64,000 nt of DNA from JAHEME01 sp034435035. GTDB taxonomy: Bacteria > Chloroflexota > Anaerolineae > Aggregatilineales > UBA3940. A model generated the notes under the pieces. The model worked only from the letters and a program-made list of their open reading frames with translations. It ran no database searches and was not told the DNA's origin. Both the position numbers and the translations under genes were made by a program. The stretch lies in the NCBI GenBank assembly GCA_034435035.1, contig DAOTXW010000046.1:1-64000 (forward strand). Direction: 5' to 3'. Below, one piece after another: positions 35,637 through 44,607 of this stretch. How positions within the stretch are numbered: position 1 is the stretch's first letter; the number at the start of each line of letters is the position of its first letter.

Positions 35637-36617
35637 TTATGCCTCGAACCAGGGCTTGCCGCGGTCGTCCACCAGCACCAGATCGTTGAGGAAGGCGACG
35701 CCCTTCTGCAGCCCCTCGCGCAGCGACATCAGGCTGTCCTCATGCTCCATGCTGAGCACAAAGTCATAGCCCACCAGCCTGAGGTTGCTGACCAGGTCCT
35801 TCCAGAATTTCAGATCGTGGCCATAGCCTACGGTGCGGAAGATCCACGACCGGTTGACCTCATCTGCATACGGCTTGGTGTCCAGCACGCCGTTCACCTC
35901 GGCGTTGATCCCGTCGATGATCGTGTCTTTGGCATGGACGTGGAAGATCGCCTCGCCCAGAGCGCGGATCGCCTTGATGGGATCGATGCCCTGCCAGAAC
36001 AGGTGGCTGGGGTCGAAGTTGGCGCCGATCTCCGGGCCGACCGCGGCCCGCAGGCGCAGCAGGGTCTCCGGGTTGTAGACCGTGAAGCCGGGGTGCATCT
36101 CCAGCGCGATCATATCCACGCCGTGATCCCGGCAGAACTTCGCTTCTTCGCGCCAGTACGGGATCACCTTTTCGTTCCACTGCCATTCCAGGATGCGCAG
36201 AAAATCCGGCGGCCACGGGCAGGTGACCCAGTTGGGATATTTGCTGCCTTCGCTGTCGCCGGGGCAGCCGGAGAACGTGACCACGCGGCGCACGCCGAGC
36301 TTTTCGGCCACCAGCACGCTGTCGCGAAATTCCTTCCGATGGCGGCTGGCGATGGCCGCATCGGGGTGGAGGGGGTTGCCGTGGCAGCTCAGGGCGCTGA
36401 TCTCCAGCCCGCGATCTTCAGCCTTCTTCTTCCATTCGGTGAGCCTGCCGGCATCGGCCAGCAGATCGGCGGCGGGGCAGTACGGCCTGCCCAGCTCGGC
36501 CACGTAGCCGCCGGACCCGACTTCCACGGCGGTGGCTCCGGTGCCGGCTATCCAGTCAAGGGCTTCGTCGTAAGAGAGCAGATCCTGGAAGATGAAGCTG
36601 AATACACCGACCTTCAT
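35637..36617 (-). CDS. sugar phosphate isomerase/epimerase (TIM barrel)
   Basis: The 326-residue protein is a full-length paralog of the product of 26691-27653. Metal-ligand segments are ALEMHPGFTVYN, ANFDPSHLFW, IFHVHAKDT and LSMEHEDSLM, giving Glu, Asp/His, His and Glu. It lies between a creatininase-like hydrolase and a Gfo/Idh oxidoreductase, the pairing seen for 3-keto-glycoside or inositol-type pathways. Having one copy in each of the two operons suggests related substrates are handled in parallel. Confidence 0.8.
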   Translation of the reverse strand: MKVGVFSFIFQDLLSYDEALDWIAGTGATAVEVGSGGYVAELGRPYCPAADLLADAGRLTEWKKKAEDRGLEISALSCHGNPLHPDAAIASRHRKEFRDSVLVAEKLGVRRVVTFSGCPGDSEGSKYPNWVTCPWPPDFLRILEWQWNEKVIPYWREEAKFCRDHGVDMIALEMHPGFTVYNPETLLRLRAAVGPEIGANFDPSHLFWQGIDPIKAIRALGEAIFHVHAKDTIIDGINAEVNGVLDTKPYADEVNRSWIFRTVGYGHDLKFWKDLVSNLRLVGYDFVLSMEHEDSLMSLREGLQKGVAFLNDLVLVDDRGKPWFEA

Positions 36618-36665
36618 GGGAGCCTTCCTTTCTCCGGGGCGGGTGGCACCGTGCTCGTTCCCTTT

Positions 36666-36696
36666 CCCCTCCTCCAGGGGCGGCCTGGAGGAGGGG
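36666..36696. repeat. intercistronic perfect inverted repeat
   Basis: CCCCTCCTCCAGG and CCTGGAGGAGGGG form a perfect 13-bp stem with a five-base loop in the 109-bp spacer between the creatininase-like and isomerase genes. Confidence 0.7.
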
Positions 36697-36726
36697 ATCG
36701 AGGGAGGGAAGTGGAATGATCGCGCG

Positions 36727-37653
36727 TTAGAAGACGCGGTCTACGAACTCACGGGTGTGGACATTCACCTCGACCTTCATCAGCTCCAGTACGCCGCGGG
36801 CGACATGCTCGGAGAGGCGGCGGAAGGCTTCCTCGCCCTTCTCTTTGGTGGCACGCAGCGGGTTGCCGATGGTGCCGCTCTCGATGAACTCATGGTGGTC
36901 CATCGGGAAGGTGAAGTACTTGTAGTCCTCAAACTCGACATCCGGCATGCCGTCCTTCTTGGCGAAGGTGCGGGGCAGGAAGTCCGGGATGTGGGCTTTG
37001 GTGAACTCGGCGCGGTCCATGCGGACGAACTGCTCGTTCCAGGCGAGGTCCTGCGAAGTCTCCAGCTCGCTGGAGTGCCAGCCGGGCGTCTCCTCGACCG
37101 GATTCTCCATCAGACCCTTGAGGATGCCGACATAGTTCTCCATGTAGGGCTTGACGAAGCTGATCAGGGCGCCGGTTTCGTAGCGCAGCTTACGCAGGAT
37201 AGGGTCGATCACCTTGACGTTGGACCCGTGCCCGTTGATGAAGATCAGCCGGTTGAAGCCGTGATGGATCAGGCTGCGCCCGACATCATAGATCAGGTTG
37301 AGCAGGGTGGTGCTGCGGATGGTGATCGTGCCGCGCCCGGAGCCGGGGGCGTACATGTGCTGCGGCGAGTAGCCCATCCAGATCGGGGGGGTGTGCAGCA
37401 CGCCGATCATCTCGGCTACGCGCATGGAAACCTCGATGGCGGTGATGGTATCCGTGTAGATGGGCAGGTGCGGGCCATGCTGCTCGAAGCTGGCCATCGG
37501 CACCAGGATGACATCCTTGACCTTGAGGTACTCCCGCACGTCCACATACGTCAGGTTGCCCAGATCCCAGGAGAGGAACTTCTTGCGGAAGTCGTCGTCA
37601 CCCTGGGTCAGATGGGGGAGGTCCTTATAGTTGCGTCCATTTGCGGCGATCAT
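36727..37653 (-). CDS. creatininase-family metal hydrolase
   Basis: The 308-residue protein has creatininase-fold metal motifs: ASFEQHGPHLPIYTDT with Glu, His and Asp, FINGHGSN, and GWHSSELETS with His and Glu. Family members hydrolyse cyclic amides or related bonds. Examples are creatinine amidohydrolase, the FAPy-forming ArfB and MftE. None of these roles fits here; in a sugar island it could open a lactam or lactone or cleave a glycoside derivative. The substrate is unknown. Confidence 0.8.
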   Translation of the reverse strand: MIAANGRNYKDLPHLTQGDDDFRKKFLSWDLGNLTYVDVREYLKVKDVILVPMASFEQHGPHLPIYTDTITAIEVSMRVAEMIGVLHTPPIWMGYSPQHMYAPGSGRGTITIRSTTLLNLIYDVGRSLIHHGFNRLIFINGHGSNVKVIDPILRKLRYETGALISFVKPYMENYVGILKGLMENPVEETPGWHSSELETSQDLAWNEQFVRMDRAEFTKAHIPDFLPRTFAKKDGMPDVEFEDYKYFTFPMDHHEFIESGTIGNPLRATKEKGEEAFRRLSEHVARGVLELMKVEVNVHTREFVDRVF

Positions 37654-37710
37654 GAGGCTTGCTCCTTTGAAAATAACTATCAGCAGTCAGCCGGGAATCT
37701 GCCGGGGGCG

Positions 37711-38940
37711 TCAGGCGCCCTCTGCCATCAGCTTGATGAAAAGATCGGCGACCTCGCGGCCAAAATCGGGGTCGTTGACATGGCGCTCGAAGGTCAGCAC
37801 CGGGAACTCCGGCCTGATCTCGCGGCGCAGCGTCTCCAGGAAGGCGGCATCCGCCGCGGGATCCCAGAACGGGCCGGTGGGCACGTTGGGGATCGACAGC
37901 CCCTGCGTGGGCACGGCCAGGACGACTTTCCCTCTGGACAGGTTGAGGCGCTCGGCGAACAGGTGGCCGAGCGCGATCATCTCGTCGTGCGAGGCGCGGA
38001 CGAGCGTATATTCAGGGTTGTGGTCATAGATGGGGCGGCCCTGCAGCGCAGGCGGGATCGCGCCGGCATGCCAGACACTGAAGTCGATGCAGCCGGGCAC
38101 GACGACCTGAGGCAGGCCCAGCAGCCCGACGCGCTTGAGGCGGTCGGGGCCGCCGTCATGGATACCGCCGACCATCGGGTCGTAGGTTTCGTTGGTGGTG
38201 AAGTCGATCACGCCGACGAACTGCCCGGCCTCGGCCATCTCTTCCATGGCTGGTCCGCCGACGCCGTTGGAGTGGAAGATCACCGCCTCGTAGCCGGCCC
38301 CGGCCAGGCGCTCCTTGAGCGCCATGACGGCCCGGGTGGTGTTGCCCAGCATGGTGACGGCGACATAGCGGTCGCCGGGGCGGGGGGGCGGCAGCACATG
38401 GCCGTGCTCGACCAGCCCCTTGAGGGCCGCGGCGACATTGTCGAAGATAGTGGTGGCGATGGGGTTCAGCCCCAGAATATCGACGATGGAGTGGACAACC
38501 ATGATGTCGCTGGTGCCCACCATGGGGTCAAAGTAGTGCTTGCCGGAGGCGATCGGCGAGACCAGCACCTTCGGGACACCCACCGGCAGCACCATCATAG
38601 TGGCCGCGCCCATCACAGCGCCTTCGGCCCCGCCCATGCTGACGATGCCATCCAGCCGGCCCTGCTGGTACAGCTCGCGGGTGAGCTTCTTGAGCGCCTC
38701 GCGCATGCCGTGCACGGCGCGCCCGCGGCTGCCGGCGTTGCGCAGCGCGTCGAGGGTGGTGCCGCCGTAAGCGGCGGCTTCGGCCCGGCTGATGTCCGGC
38801 ACGATGCCGATGGGTTCGCCCAGGATGCCGGAGTCCACCACGGTGGTGGTCAGCCCGAGCGCCTGCAGCCGGTCGCGCAGGTAGGCGATCTCCGGCCCCT
38901 TGGTGTCCAGCGTGCCGATGATGACAACATTCTTACCCAT
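37711..38940 (-). CDS. Tm-1-like ATP-binding protein (UPF0261)
   Basis: The 409-residue protein is a UPF0261 member: VVIIGTLDTKGPEIAYLRDRL at the start, GGAEGAVMGAATMMVLPVGVPK, then FHSNGVGGPAMEEM and VVPGCIDFSVWHAG. The family is related to the N-terminal ATP-binding half of tomato Tm-1. Bacterial members often sit next to a TIM-barrel protein equivalent to the other half. A second copy occurs at 62668-63885 with such a neighbour, but this copy has none adjacent. The biochemical role of the bacterial pair is not established to my knowledge. Confidence 0.85.
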   Translation of the reverse strand: MGKNVVIIGTLDTKGPEIAYLRDRLQALGLTTTVVDSGILGEPIGIVPDISRAEAAAYGGTTLDALRNAGSRGRAVHGMREALKKLTRELYQQGRLDGIVSMGGAEGAVMGAATMMVLPVGVPKVLVSPIASGKHYFDPMVGTSDIMVVHSIVDILGLNPIATTIFDNVAAALKGLVEHGHVLPPPRPGDRYVAVTMLGNTTRAVMALKERLAGAGYEAVIFHSNGVGGPAMEEMAEAGQFVGVIDFTTNETYDPMVGGIHDGGPDRLKRVGLLGLPQVVVPGCIDFSVWHAGAIPPALQGRPIYDHNPEYTLVRASHDEMIALGHLFAERLNLSRGKVVLAVPTQGLSIPNVPTGPFWDPAADAAFLETLRREIRPEFPVLTFERHVNDPDFGREVADLFIKLMAEGA

Positions 38941-38976
38941 CCCCGTTCCTCCGGACGCGAGGCTCTCCCGCCCCGG

Positions 38977-39004
38977 CCTCTCCTCCCCCGGAGGGGAAGA
39001 GAGG
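38977..39004. repeat. intercistronic near-perfect inverted repeat
   Basis: CCTCTCCTCCCC and GGGGAAGAGAGG form a 12-bp stem with one mismatch and a four-base loop between the UPF0261 start and the upstream epimerase-like gene stop. Confidence 0.55.
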
Positions 39005-39035
39005 CGGAGGGAGAGCGTACTCTGACAGGCGGCTG

Positions 39036-39929
39036 CTACTTGATCAGCGGCAGCAGGGTATCGGCGCAGATGCGGACCTGATCGGAGTAGAACTCCTCGG
39101 TCAGCAGGCTGGAGCCGTGGTCGATGATGAACTTCTTCTGTTCTTCGCTGATGTCCACCTTGCTGAGGTCGGTCTCGACCATGTTCTTGTACGGGTTGGC
39201 CGGAGTGCGGTCAACCGGCGCGACGAACTCGACCGTCAGCGCGCCATCGTAGCCGATGCTCTTGAGCGTGTCGATCAGCTTGGCCCAGTCCCAGTGGCCC
39301 CAGCCGCAGGCGAAGCGGTTGGTGTCGGCTACGTGGAAGTCCACCAGCAGACCCCTGGCCGAGCGGACCGACTCGTAGGGATCGGCCTCCTCGATGTTCA
39401 GGTGGAAGGCATCCAGGCAGACGCCGCACTCCGGGCCGGTAGCCTTGGCGAGGGCGATGGCCTGAGCGGCGCGTGAGCAGAAATAGGTCTCGAAGCGGTT
39501 GATCGGCTCGACGGCCAGCTTGATGCCTTCTTTCATGGCATGATCGTAGATCTGCTTCATGCTGTCTACAGCCCACTCCCACTCTTCTTCGGGCGTGCCA
39601 TCGGCGACGACCTTGCCAACGGTGGCCGGGACGATGGTCATCTCATAGCCATCGAGCTCCTTGACCATCGTCACGCAGTCCTTGACATACTTCACCGAAT
39701 TGGCGCGCTGCGCCGGGTCCTTGGCGACGAGGTTGCGCTCGCCCAGCATCAGGGTCACGGAGCCCCAGCAGCGGATCTTGTTGTCCTGCAGGATCTTGCG
39801 TACATCCTTGGTGTTGTAGGTGTACGGCTCGCCGCTGATTTCAATGCTTTCGTACCCGTACTTGGCCAGGCGCCGAACGGTCACCTCAATCGGCTCGGCC
39901 CTCATCCAGTTGTGCATTGACAGATGCAT
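39036..39929 (-). CDS. ketose 3-epimerase-like TIM barrel
   Basis: The 297-residue protein has the EPxNRFE signature of the D-tagatose/D-psicose 3-epimerase group (AVEPINRFETYF, Glu ligand at about 145), CLDAFHLNIEEADP (Asp ligand), VDFHVADTNR (His) and LTVEFVAP (Glu). It is more diverged than the epimerase at 54137-54985, lacking the ENDRGxPG loop. It may epimerise a ketose or ketose phosphate. It lies between the iron-sulfur subunit and UPF0261 genes. Confidence 0.8.
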   Translation of the reverse strand: MHLSMHNWMRAEPIEVTVRRLAKYGYESIEISGEPYTYNTKDVRKILQDNKIRCWGSVTLMLGERNLVAKDPAQRANSVKYVKDCVTMVKELDGYEMTIVPATVGKVVADGTPEEEWEWAVDSMKQIYDHAMKEGIKLAVEPINRFETYFCSRAAQAIALAKATGPECGVCLDAFHLNIEEADPYESVRSARGLLVDFHVADTNRFACGWGHWDWAKLIDTLKSIGYDGALTVEFVAPVDRTPANPYKNMVETDLSKVDISEEQKKFIIDHGSSLLTEEFYSDQVRICADTLLPLIK

Positions 39930-39980
39930 GCTATCCTCCCTTCGATATAGAACCCGATCGTGATAGGCTGATGAACAACA

Positions 39981-40006
39981 GCGGGCGCCTCTCCGGCGGC
40001 GCCCGC
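39981..40006. repeat. intercistronic perfect inverted repeat
   Basis: GCGGGCGCC and GGCGCCCGC form a 9-bp stem with an eight-base loop between the iron-sulfur protein stop (40016) and the epimerase-like start (39929). Confidence 0.55.
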
Positions 40007-40015
40007 CGCCGCATC

Positions 40016-41131
40016 CTAAATCAGATGCGCTGCCAGGTGCTCGTACAGGCCGGTGATCGTCAGGCCGAAGCGGGCCCCGTAGCGCGACAGGTGATGCAGC
40101 GTCCCCGGGTCGTCAGTGAACAGCAGCCGGGCGCCGGAGGCTGCGGCATCCTGCAGACGGGCGATGGTCAGGTGCGCGGACAGCCCCGGCTGGGTGAACT
40201 GGAGCGCAGTGCTGCCGACGGCGTGCGTGCGCTGTTCGCGCCAGAACGCCTCGCGGGCCGGGCCGGGCATCACCGCGGTCAGCAGGGTGCGGGGGGCTGC
40301 GTAGCGCTCCGGCGTCCGCGCCGAGTGGGTGGGATCCAGGTAGGCGTAGGGCTGCACGTCGGCGGACTGTTTGAGCGTGAGCCTGCCGGTCTGCAGCGCT
40401 TCGGCCAGCAGCACGCTGACCTCCTGCAGGGCCACGCCGGCGGGCCAGGCGAGGCCATGCCGCTCCGTGTGCATCCGGGAGAAGGCGAAGTAGTCCCCCG
40501 GGGAAAGCACCAGCATCCGGGCGGCGCCGGAGGCGGCCAGTTCCTCCAGCGTGGCGCGAGCCAGCTGGGCCGCTGTCTCCGGCAGGCCCAGCGACGAGGC
40601 CAGGTAGCCGCTGCTGCGCCCCACGCCGATCAGCACGGGCCGGACGCCGACGGCCTCCAGCAGCCTGAGCGCCGCATCCAGGGTGGCAGGGGAGAGATAG
40701 CGCGCCTCGTCCCCCACAAACAGCGCGATCTCACCGCTGCCGCTCGCCGGGTCCGGGGTCTGCTGCTGATACGGGTTGCCGTACTGGCGCAGGGCAGCGT
40801 CGAGGTCGTACACCGCCTGCGGGGCGCGCTTGAGATCGACCACCTCGGCGCGGGCCGCGGCGATGGCCTCCGGCAGCGGCCGGTCGGTGACGCAGTTGCT
40901 GCGGCAGTTGCCGCAGTCGGCGCAGGAATACAGGATGTTGACCGTCTCCTCGTTCCATTCCAGCAGGCCGCGCTTGACCGAGGCGATCACCAGCCCCCAG
41001 CCATGCGGCGTGAGCGTCTCCAGCCGCATCGCATGGCCCACCGGGCAGGTGTGCCGGCACATCAGGCAGTAGCGGCAGTCCTCGGTCGTCTCGGTCACAT
41101 TCTCGATGAACTTGATTTCGCTGACAGTCAT
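40016..41131 (-). CDS. iron-sulfur subunit, GlcF-like (partner of FAD dehydrogenase)
   Basis: The 371-residue protein has two N-terminal clusters: CRYCLMCRHTCPVG at about 19 and CADCGNCRSNC at about 70, each a CxxCxxCxxxC. This resembles the electron-transfer subunit GlcF of glycolate oxidase. The C-terminal 250 residues lack the usual pair of CCG motifs, so it is not a standard GlcF. It is encoded 19 bases downstream of the FAD-linked oxidase and probably accepts its electrons. The final acceptor is unknown. Confidence 0.78.
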   Translation of the reverse strand: MTVSEIKFIENVTETTEDCRYCLMCRHTCPVGHAMRLETLTPHGWGLVIASVKRGLLEWNEETVNILYSCADCGNCRSNCVTDRPLPEAIAAARAEVVDLKRAPQAVYDLDAALRQYGNPYQQQTPDPASGSGEIALFVGDEARYLSPATLDAALRLLEAVGVRPVLIGVGRSSGYLASSLGLPETAAQLARATLEELAASGAARMLVLSPGDYFAFSRMHTERHGLAWPAGVALQEVSVLLAEALQTGRLTLKQSADVQPYAYLDPTHSARTPERYAAPRTLLTAVMPGPAREAFWREQRTHAVGSTALQFTQPGLSAHLTIARLQDAAASGARLLFTDDPGTLHHLSRYGARFGLTITGLYEHLAAHLI

Positions 41132-41150
41132 CGGCTGATCCGTTCTATGC

Positions 41151-42593
41151 TCAGAAACCGAACCCGACCTTGCCGGGGTTCATGATCCCATTGGGATCGG
41201 TCGCGCGCTTGAGCGCCTGCAGATACGGCCAGGCGTTGCCGTACTGGCGCGGCATGAAACGCGCCAGCTTGAGCCCGATGCCGTGATGCTCGTTGACCAT
41301 CCCCCCGTTTTCCATCGACGTGGTGATGGCCGTGTTCCAGATGCGGTTGTGCAGGCGCAGAGCCTCCTGCGCATCCTGCGGCGGCTCCTCGACGATGAAG
41401 CGGTCGTACAGGGCGGCGCCCCAGTGAAACCAGTGCGAGAAGTGGCCGATGTACTTCGCCCCCCAGTCCTTATAGGTCTCCTCGATGGCCCGCTTCTTGG
41501 CGTAGTACAGCCCTTCGATTTTATCGAAGGTGGTGACCGTCTCGGTGGTGCCGTACATCCAGGGCAGCTTGAGGCTCTTGGGCGGGTAGTAGAAATCGTA
41601 GCGGTGCTTCCACCAGCGCTCGCCCGGCTCGCGGCCCAGGTCCTGCGCCCCCAGCTCGGTGCAGATCGCCATGCCCTTCTCTTCCTGCAGGGCGGCCAGG
41701 TCCGGGTCGCCGTCGAAGCCGATCACCATGTACGCGCCCTCCAGCTCATAGCCGAGGACGTGTTTGACCAGCGAGCCGGTCGAGGCCGGGTCGTACAGGC
41801 GGATGACGAACGGGCCGAGGCGGCGGGTCATCATGCGGCGGCCTGCCTCGATGGCGTTGGGCAGGCTGTCGAACAGCACGGCCCGCAGCAGGCGGGTCGC
41901 GGGCAGGTAATCGACGATCATCGTCGCCTCGGTGATGATGCCGAACGTCCCCTCGGTGCCCAGGAACAGGCGCATGAAGTCCGGCCCGGAGGCATGGTTG
42001 GGCACCGGCGGGGTGCGGAACACCTCGCCGGTGGGCAGCACGATCTGCATGCTCATCACCAGGTCTTCGGCCTTGCCGTACTTGGTGCTGATCGTGCCGG
42101 AGCCGCGCGGAGCCAGGTAGCCGCCCAGTGTGGCGCAGTTGGCCGAGGCCGGGTAGTGCATCAGCGAGAGGCCGCGCTCGTTGAGCGCCCATTCCAGCTG
42201 CGAGCCGTTGATCCCGGCCTGCGCGGTGACGGTCAGCGCTGTCTCGTTGATCTCGATGAGCTTATCCAGCCGCTTGAGGTCGATCATGATGCCGCCGTAG
42301 ATCGGCAGCGCACCGCCCTGCGTGCCCGATCCGCCGCCCCACGGGATGGCCGGGATGCGGAAGCGGTTGGCGAGCCTGAGGATGGCACTGATCTCCTCCA
42401 CTGAGCCGGGATGCACGATGTAGTCCGGGGTAGCCAGCCGCTCGCCCCGGTCGAGCCACATCTGCGGCATCCATGCCCAGTCGGTGGAATAGATGAGCTT
42501 GTCGGTTTCCGAGGTCGAGATGAAGTGCGAGCCGACGATCTCCTCCAGCTCACTGCGGATCATCTCAGCGCGGAACAGGGCTGTATCGGTCAA
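41151..42593 (-). CDS. FAD-linked oxidase (GlcD/alkyl-DHAP synthase-like, VAO family)
   Basis: The 480-residue flavoprotein has the PCMH-type FAD domain: PDYIVHPGSVEEISAIL, IPWGGGSGTQGGALPI for pyrophosphate binding, then YPASANCATLGGYLAPRGSG and FLGTEGTFGIITEATM. The C-terminal NEHHGIGLKLARFM and ATDPNGIMNPGK close the active site. The HHG element resembles alkyldihydroxyacetone-phosphate synthase, though D-2-hydroxyacid dehydrogenases such as GlcD are also close. With the downstream Fe-S subunit it likely oxidises a 2-hydroxyacid or sugar acid. Confidence 0.85.
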   Translation of the reverse strand: MTDTALFRAEMIRSELEEIVGSHFISTSETDKLIYSTDWAWMPQMWLDRGERLATPDYIVHPGSVEEISAILRLANRFRIPAIPWGGGSGTQGGALPIYGGIMIDLKRLDKLIEINETALTVTAQAGINGSQLEWALNERGLSLMHYPASANCATLGGYLAPRGSGTISTKYGKAEDLVMSMQIVLPTGEVFRTPPVPNHASGPDFMRLFLGTEGTFGIITEATMIVDYLPATRLLRAVLFDSLPNAIEAGRRMMTRRLGPFVIRLYDPASTGSLVKHVLGYELEGAYMVIGFDGDPDLAALQEEKGMAICTELGAQDLGREPGERWWKHRYDFYYPPKSLKLPWMYGTTETVTTFDKIEGLYYAKKRAIEETYKDWGAKYIGHFSHWFHWGAALYDRFIVEEPPQDAQEALRLHNRIWNTAITTSMENGGMVNEHHGIGLKLARFMPRQYGNAWPYLQALKRATDPNGIMNPGKVGFGF

Positions 42594-42634
42594 AGAAAGG
42601 CTCCTCTCAGGCCGGCCCCTGCGGGGCAGGCGAA

Positions 42635-43669
42635 CTATCCGCCCAGCAGGGCATTCAGGATCAGGGTATCCAGCTCCTCGTAGTCGCGGGCGGCGATCAG
42701 CTCGCCGATCCGCTGCCGGTTGAGTCCACGGGAGACCCCTACCAGCTTGAGGAAAGTCTGCAGGCTGTTGCGCAGGTGCTTGGTCGCCAGCTCGGCGGGC
42801 TGTGTACGGATCGCCTTCACGTCCAGCCCCACCATGCCCACCTCGTAGAAGCGGTTTTCATCCAGCACCCGGGCCTGGTTGAAGGCGCGGCGCAGGTCGA
42901 TCGAGCCGAAGGAGCGATCCTGATCGTATTTCAGGCCGTTCTGATCGTTCAGGTGAACGCTCCACAGCTTGCCGAAGGCCATGGCAAACGCGATCTCGTC
43001 GCTGGGATCGAGGCCGGCCAGGATGGCGTGAGCCGATTCCATCAGCGTGCCAACGCGGCGCGGGTCGGCAGTCTGCATGCTCAGCGCGACCGCGTGGCCC
43101 ATCGTCGGGATGTAGGCCATGTCCATCGGCTCATTCGGCTTGGGCTCCACGGCGATGCGCAGACGCGGGCTGTACGCCAGGATGGCGTTGATCGCCTCGA
43201 CCAGCAGGTGGGTCGCCTCCACAGCGTCCTTGGACTCGCGCAGGTAGGTTCCCTCGCGGGCCAGCCACAGCACCATCAGGTCGCAGCCCATTTCCTGGGC
43301 GATGTCGGCGGCCTTCTTGCTCCGCTCGATGGCATACTGGCGGCACTTCGGGTCATTGGCCGTAAACGCGCCGTCGATGGTCATGGGGCTTTCCCACAGG
43401 CGCGGCGCGACGAACTCGGCCACCAGCCCGTGATCATCCAGTTTCTCTTTCATGGCGCGGGCATCGCGCGCGATCTGCGCCGGGGACTTATCGTCCAGGT
43501 TCGGCACGGCATCGTCATCATGGAACTGCATCGCGTCGAAGCCGAGATCCTTGAGCACTGCGATCTTCTCGTCGAAGGCCCGCGGCGGGCGCACGGTAGG
43601 CCCGAAGGGGTCGGCGCCCTCGTGAATATTCCACGGGCCGAAGGAGAAGCGGTAACCGTACTTGTCCAT
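42635..43669 (-). CDS. xylose isomerase-family paralog
   Basis: The 344-residue protein belongs to the true xylose isomerase family, diverged from XylA at 49939. It keeps catalytic H50/D53 (QFHDDDAV), Glu/Lys in VEPKPNEP, ligands in MESAH, HLNDQ and KYDQD, and the late Asp in VGLDVKAIRT. It is about 45 residues shorter than XylA and lacks the TxGxx Arg/Gly loop. It may act on a different aldose, such as an L-sugar or deoxy sugar. It lies between the FAD dehydrogenase and the DhnA aldolase genes. Confidence 0.82.
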   Translation of the reverse strand: MDKYGYRFSFGPWNIHEGADPFGPTVRPPRAFDEKIAVLKDLGFDAMQFHDDDAVPNLDDKSPAQIARDARAMKEKLDDHGLVAEFVAPRLWESPMTIDGAFTANDPKCRQYAIERSKKAADIAQEMGCDLMVLWLAREGTYLRESKDAVEATHLLVEAINAILAYSPRLRIAVEPKPNEPMDMAYIPTMGHAVALSMQTADPRRVGTLMESAHAILAGLDPSDEIAFAMAFGKLWSVHLNDQNGLKYDQDRSFGSIDLRRAFNQARVLDENRFYEVGMVGLDVKAIRTQPAELATKHLRNSLQTFLKLVGVSRGLNRQRIGELIAARDYEELDTLILNALLGG

Positions 43670-43714
43670 GGATCCTCCTGTGCAAAGAACGATCAGCGAT
43701 TCGGCGGCTGGCAG

Positions 43715-44548
43715 TTAAATCCGCAGCAGGGCCATCGCCTGTTCCGGCGAGGCGCCCTCGTGGACGATCGCCATCAAGGCGCGGGTCATCGCGGCCGGGT
43801 TGGGGTGCTGAATCACATTGCGCCCGTATACGATGCCCCTGGCTCCCTGCTGCATGACCTCGTAGGTGCGCTGCAGGATCTCCTGTTCGGAGGCTCTGCC
43901 GCCTCCCCGCACCAGCACCGGTGCCTCGCCGGCGACTTCGATCACGCGGTGGTAATCCGCGGGGTTATCCGTCGGGTCGGCCTTGATCACGTCCGCGCCC
44001 AGCTCGACGGCCTGCCGCACCAGCGGCACGATCCGGGCCGGGTTGCCATCCACCATGTAGCCGCCGGCCTGCTCGTTGGGCCGCATGACCAGCGGCTCCA
44101 CCATCAGCGGCATGCCGTAGCGCTCGCAGACCGGCTTGAGCCGGGCCACATTCTGCACACACTGGTGGTGCACCTCTGGCTGATCGGGGATCAGGAAGAT
44201 GTTGACCACCACGCAGGCCGCATCCAGCCGGAGGGCCTGCTCGACGGCCTCCTCGATCAGTGCGCTGAACAGCGTGCGCGGCAGGGTTTCCCCGTAGACG
44301 TTCGCCACGTCCGTCCTCAGCACCAGCGACGGCTTCTGCCGCCCCGGGATGCCCTGCAGCAGCGGAGCCTGCCCGGGGCTGAGCTGGATCGCGTCGGGGC
44401 CAGCCGCCACGATGGCCGCGACGGCGCGGCGCATATCCTCGATCCCGCCCAGGAAGCTGGCTTCGTTGAAGCAGCCATGATCGATGGCGACATCGAAGCA
44501 TTTGCCGTCGGCGGCCAGCAGGCGTTTCAGGCGCGGAGAGTCATTCAT
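43715..44548 (-). CDS. class I aldolase, DhnA/LsrF family
   Basis: The 277-residue protein is a class I TIM-barrel aldolase: FDVAIDHGCF, LVLRTDVANVYG, Schiff-base Lys in GADVIKADPTDNP, then VLVRGGGRA and GIVYGRNVIQHPNP for phosphate binding. Relatives include archaeal-type fructose-bisphosphate aldolase and LsrF. Being adjacent to a PfkB kinase, as in lac/tagatose and sulfofructose gene sets, it probably cleaves the phosphorylated ketose into DHAP-type and aldehyde fragments. It lies 59 bases from the kinase gene. Confidence 0.83.
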   Translation of the reverse strand: MNDSPRLKRLLAADGKCFDVAIDHGCFNEASFLGGIEDMRRAVAAIVAAGPDAIQLSPGQAPLLQGIPGRQKPSLVLRTDVANVYGETLPRTLFSALIEEAVEQALRLDAACVVVNIFLIPDQPEVHHQCVQNVARLKPVCERYGMPLMVEPLVMRPNEQAGGYMVDGNPARIVPLVRQAVELGADVIKADPTDNPADYHRVIEVAGEAPVLVRGGGRASEQEILQRTYEVMQQGARGIVYGRNVIQHPNPAAMTRALMAIVHEGASPEQAMALLRI

Positions 44549-44607
44549 CCCTTATCCATCCTCTGGCGCGGGGGAGGGCGGGGATCCTTCCCCCATCACA
44601 TCACCCG

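Noticed and set aside
36592..39081. A plus-strand open frame of 829 codons opposite the creatininase-like and UPF0261 genes
   Set aside because: It spans two real minus-strand genes and their spacer and has no recognisable motif, so it is treated as shadow.
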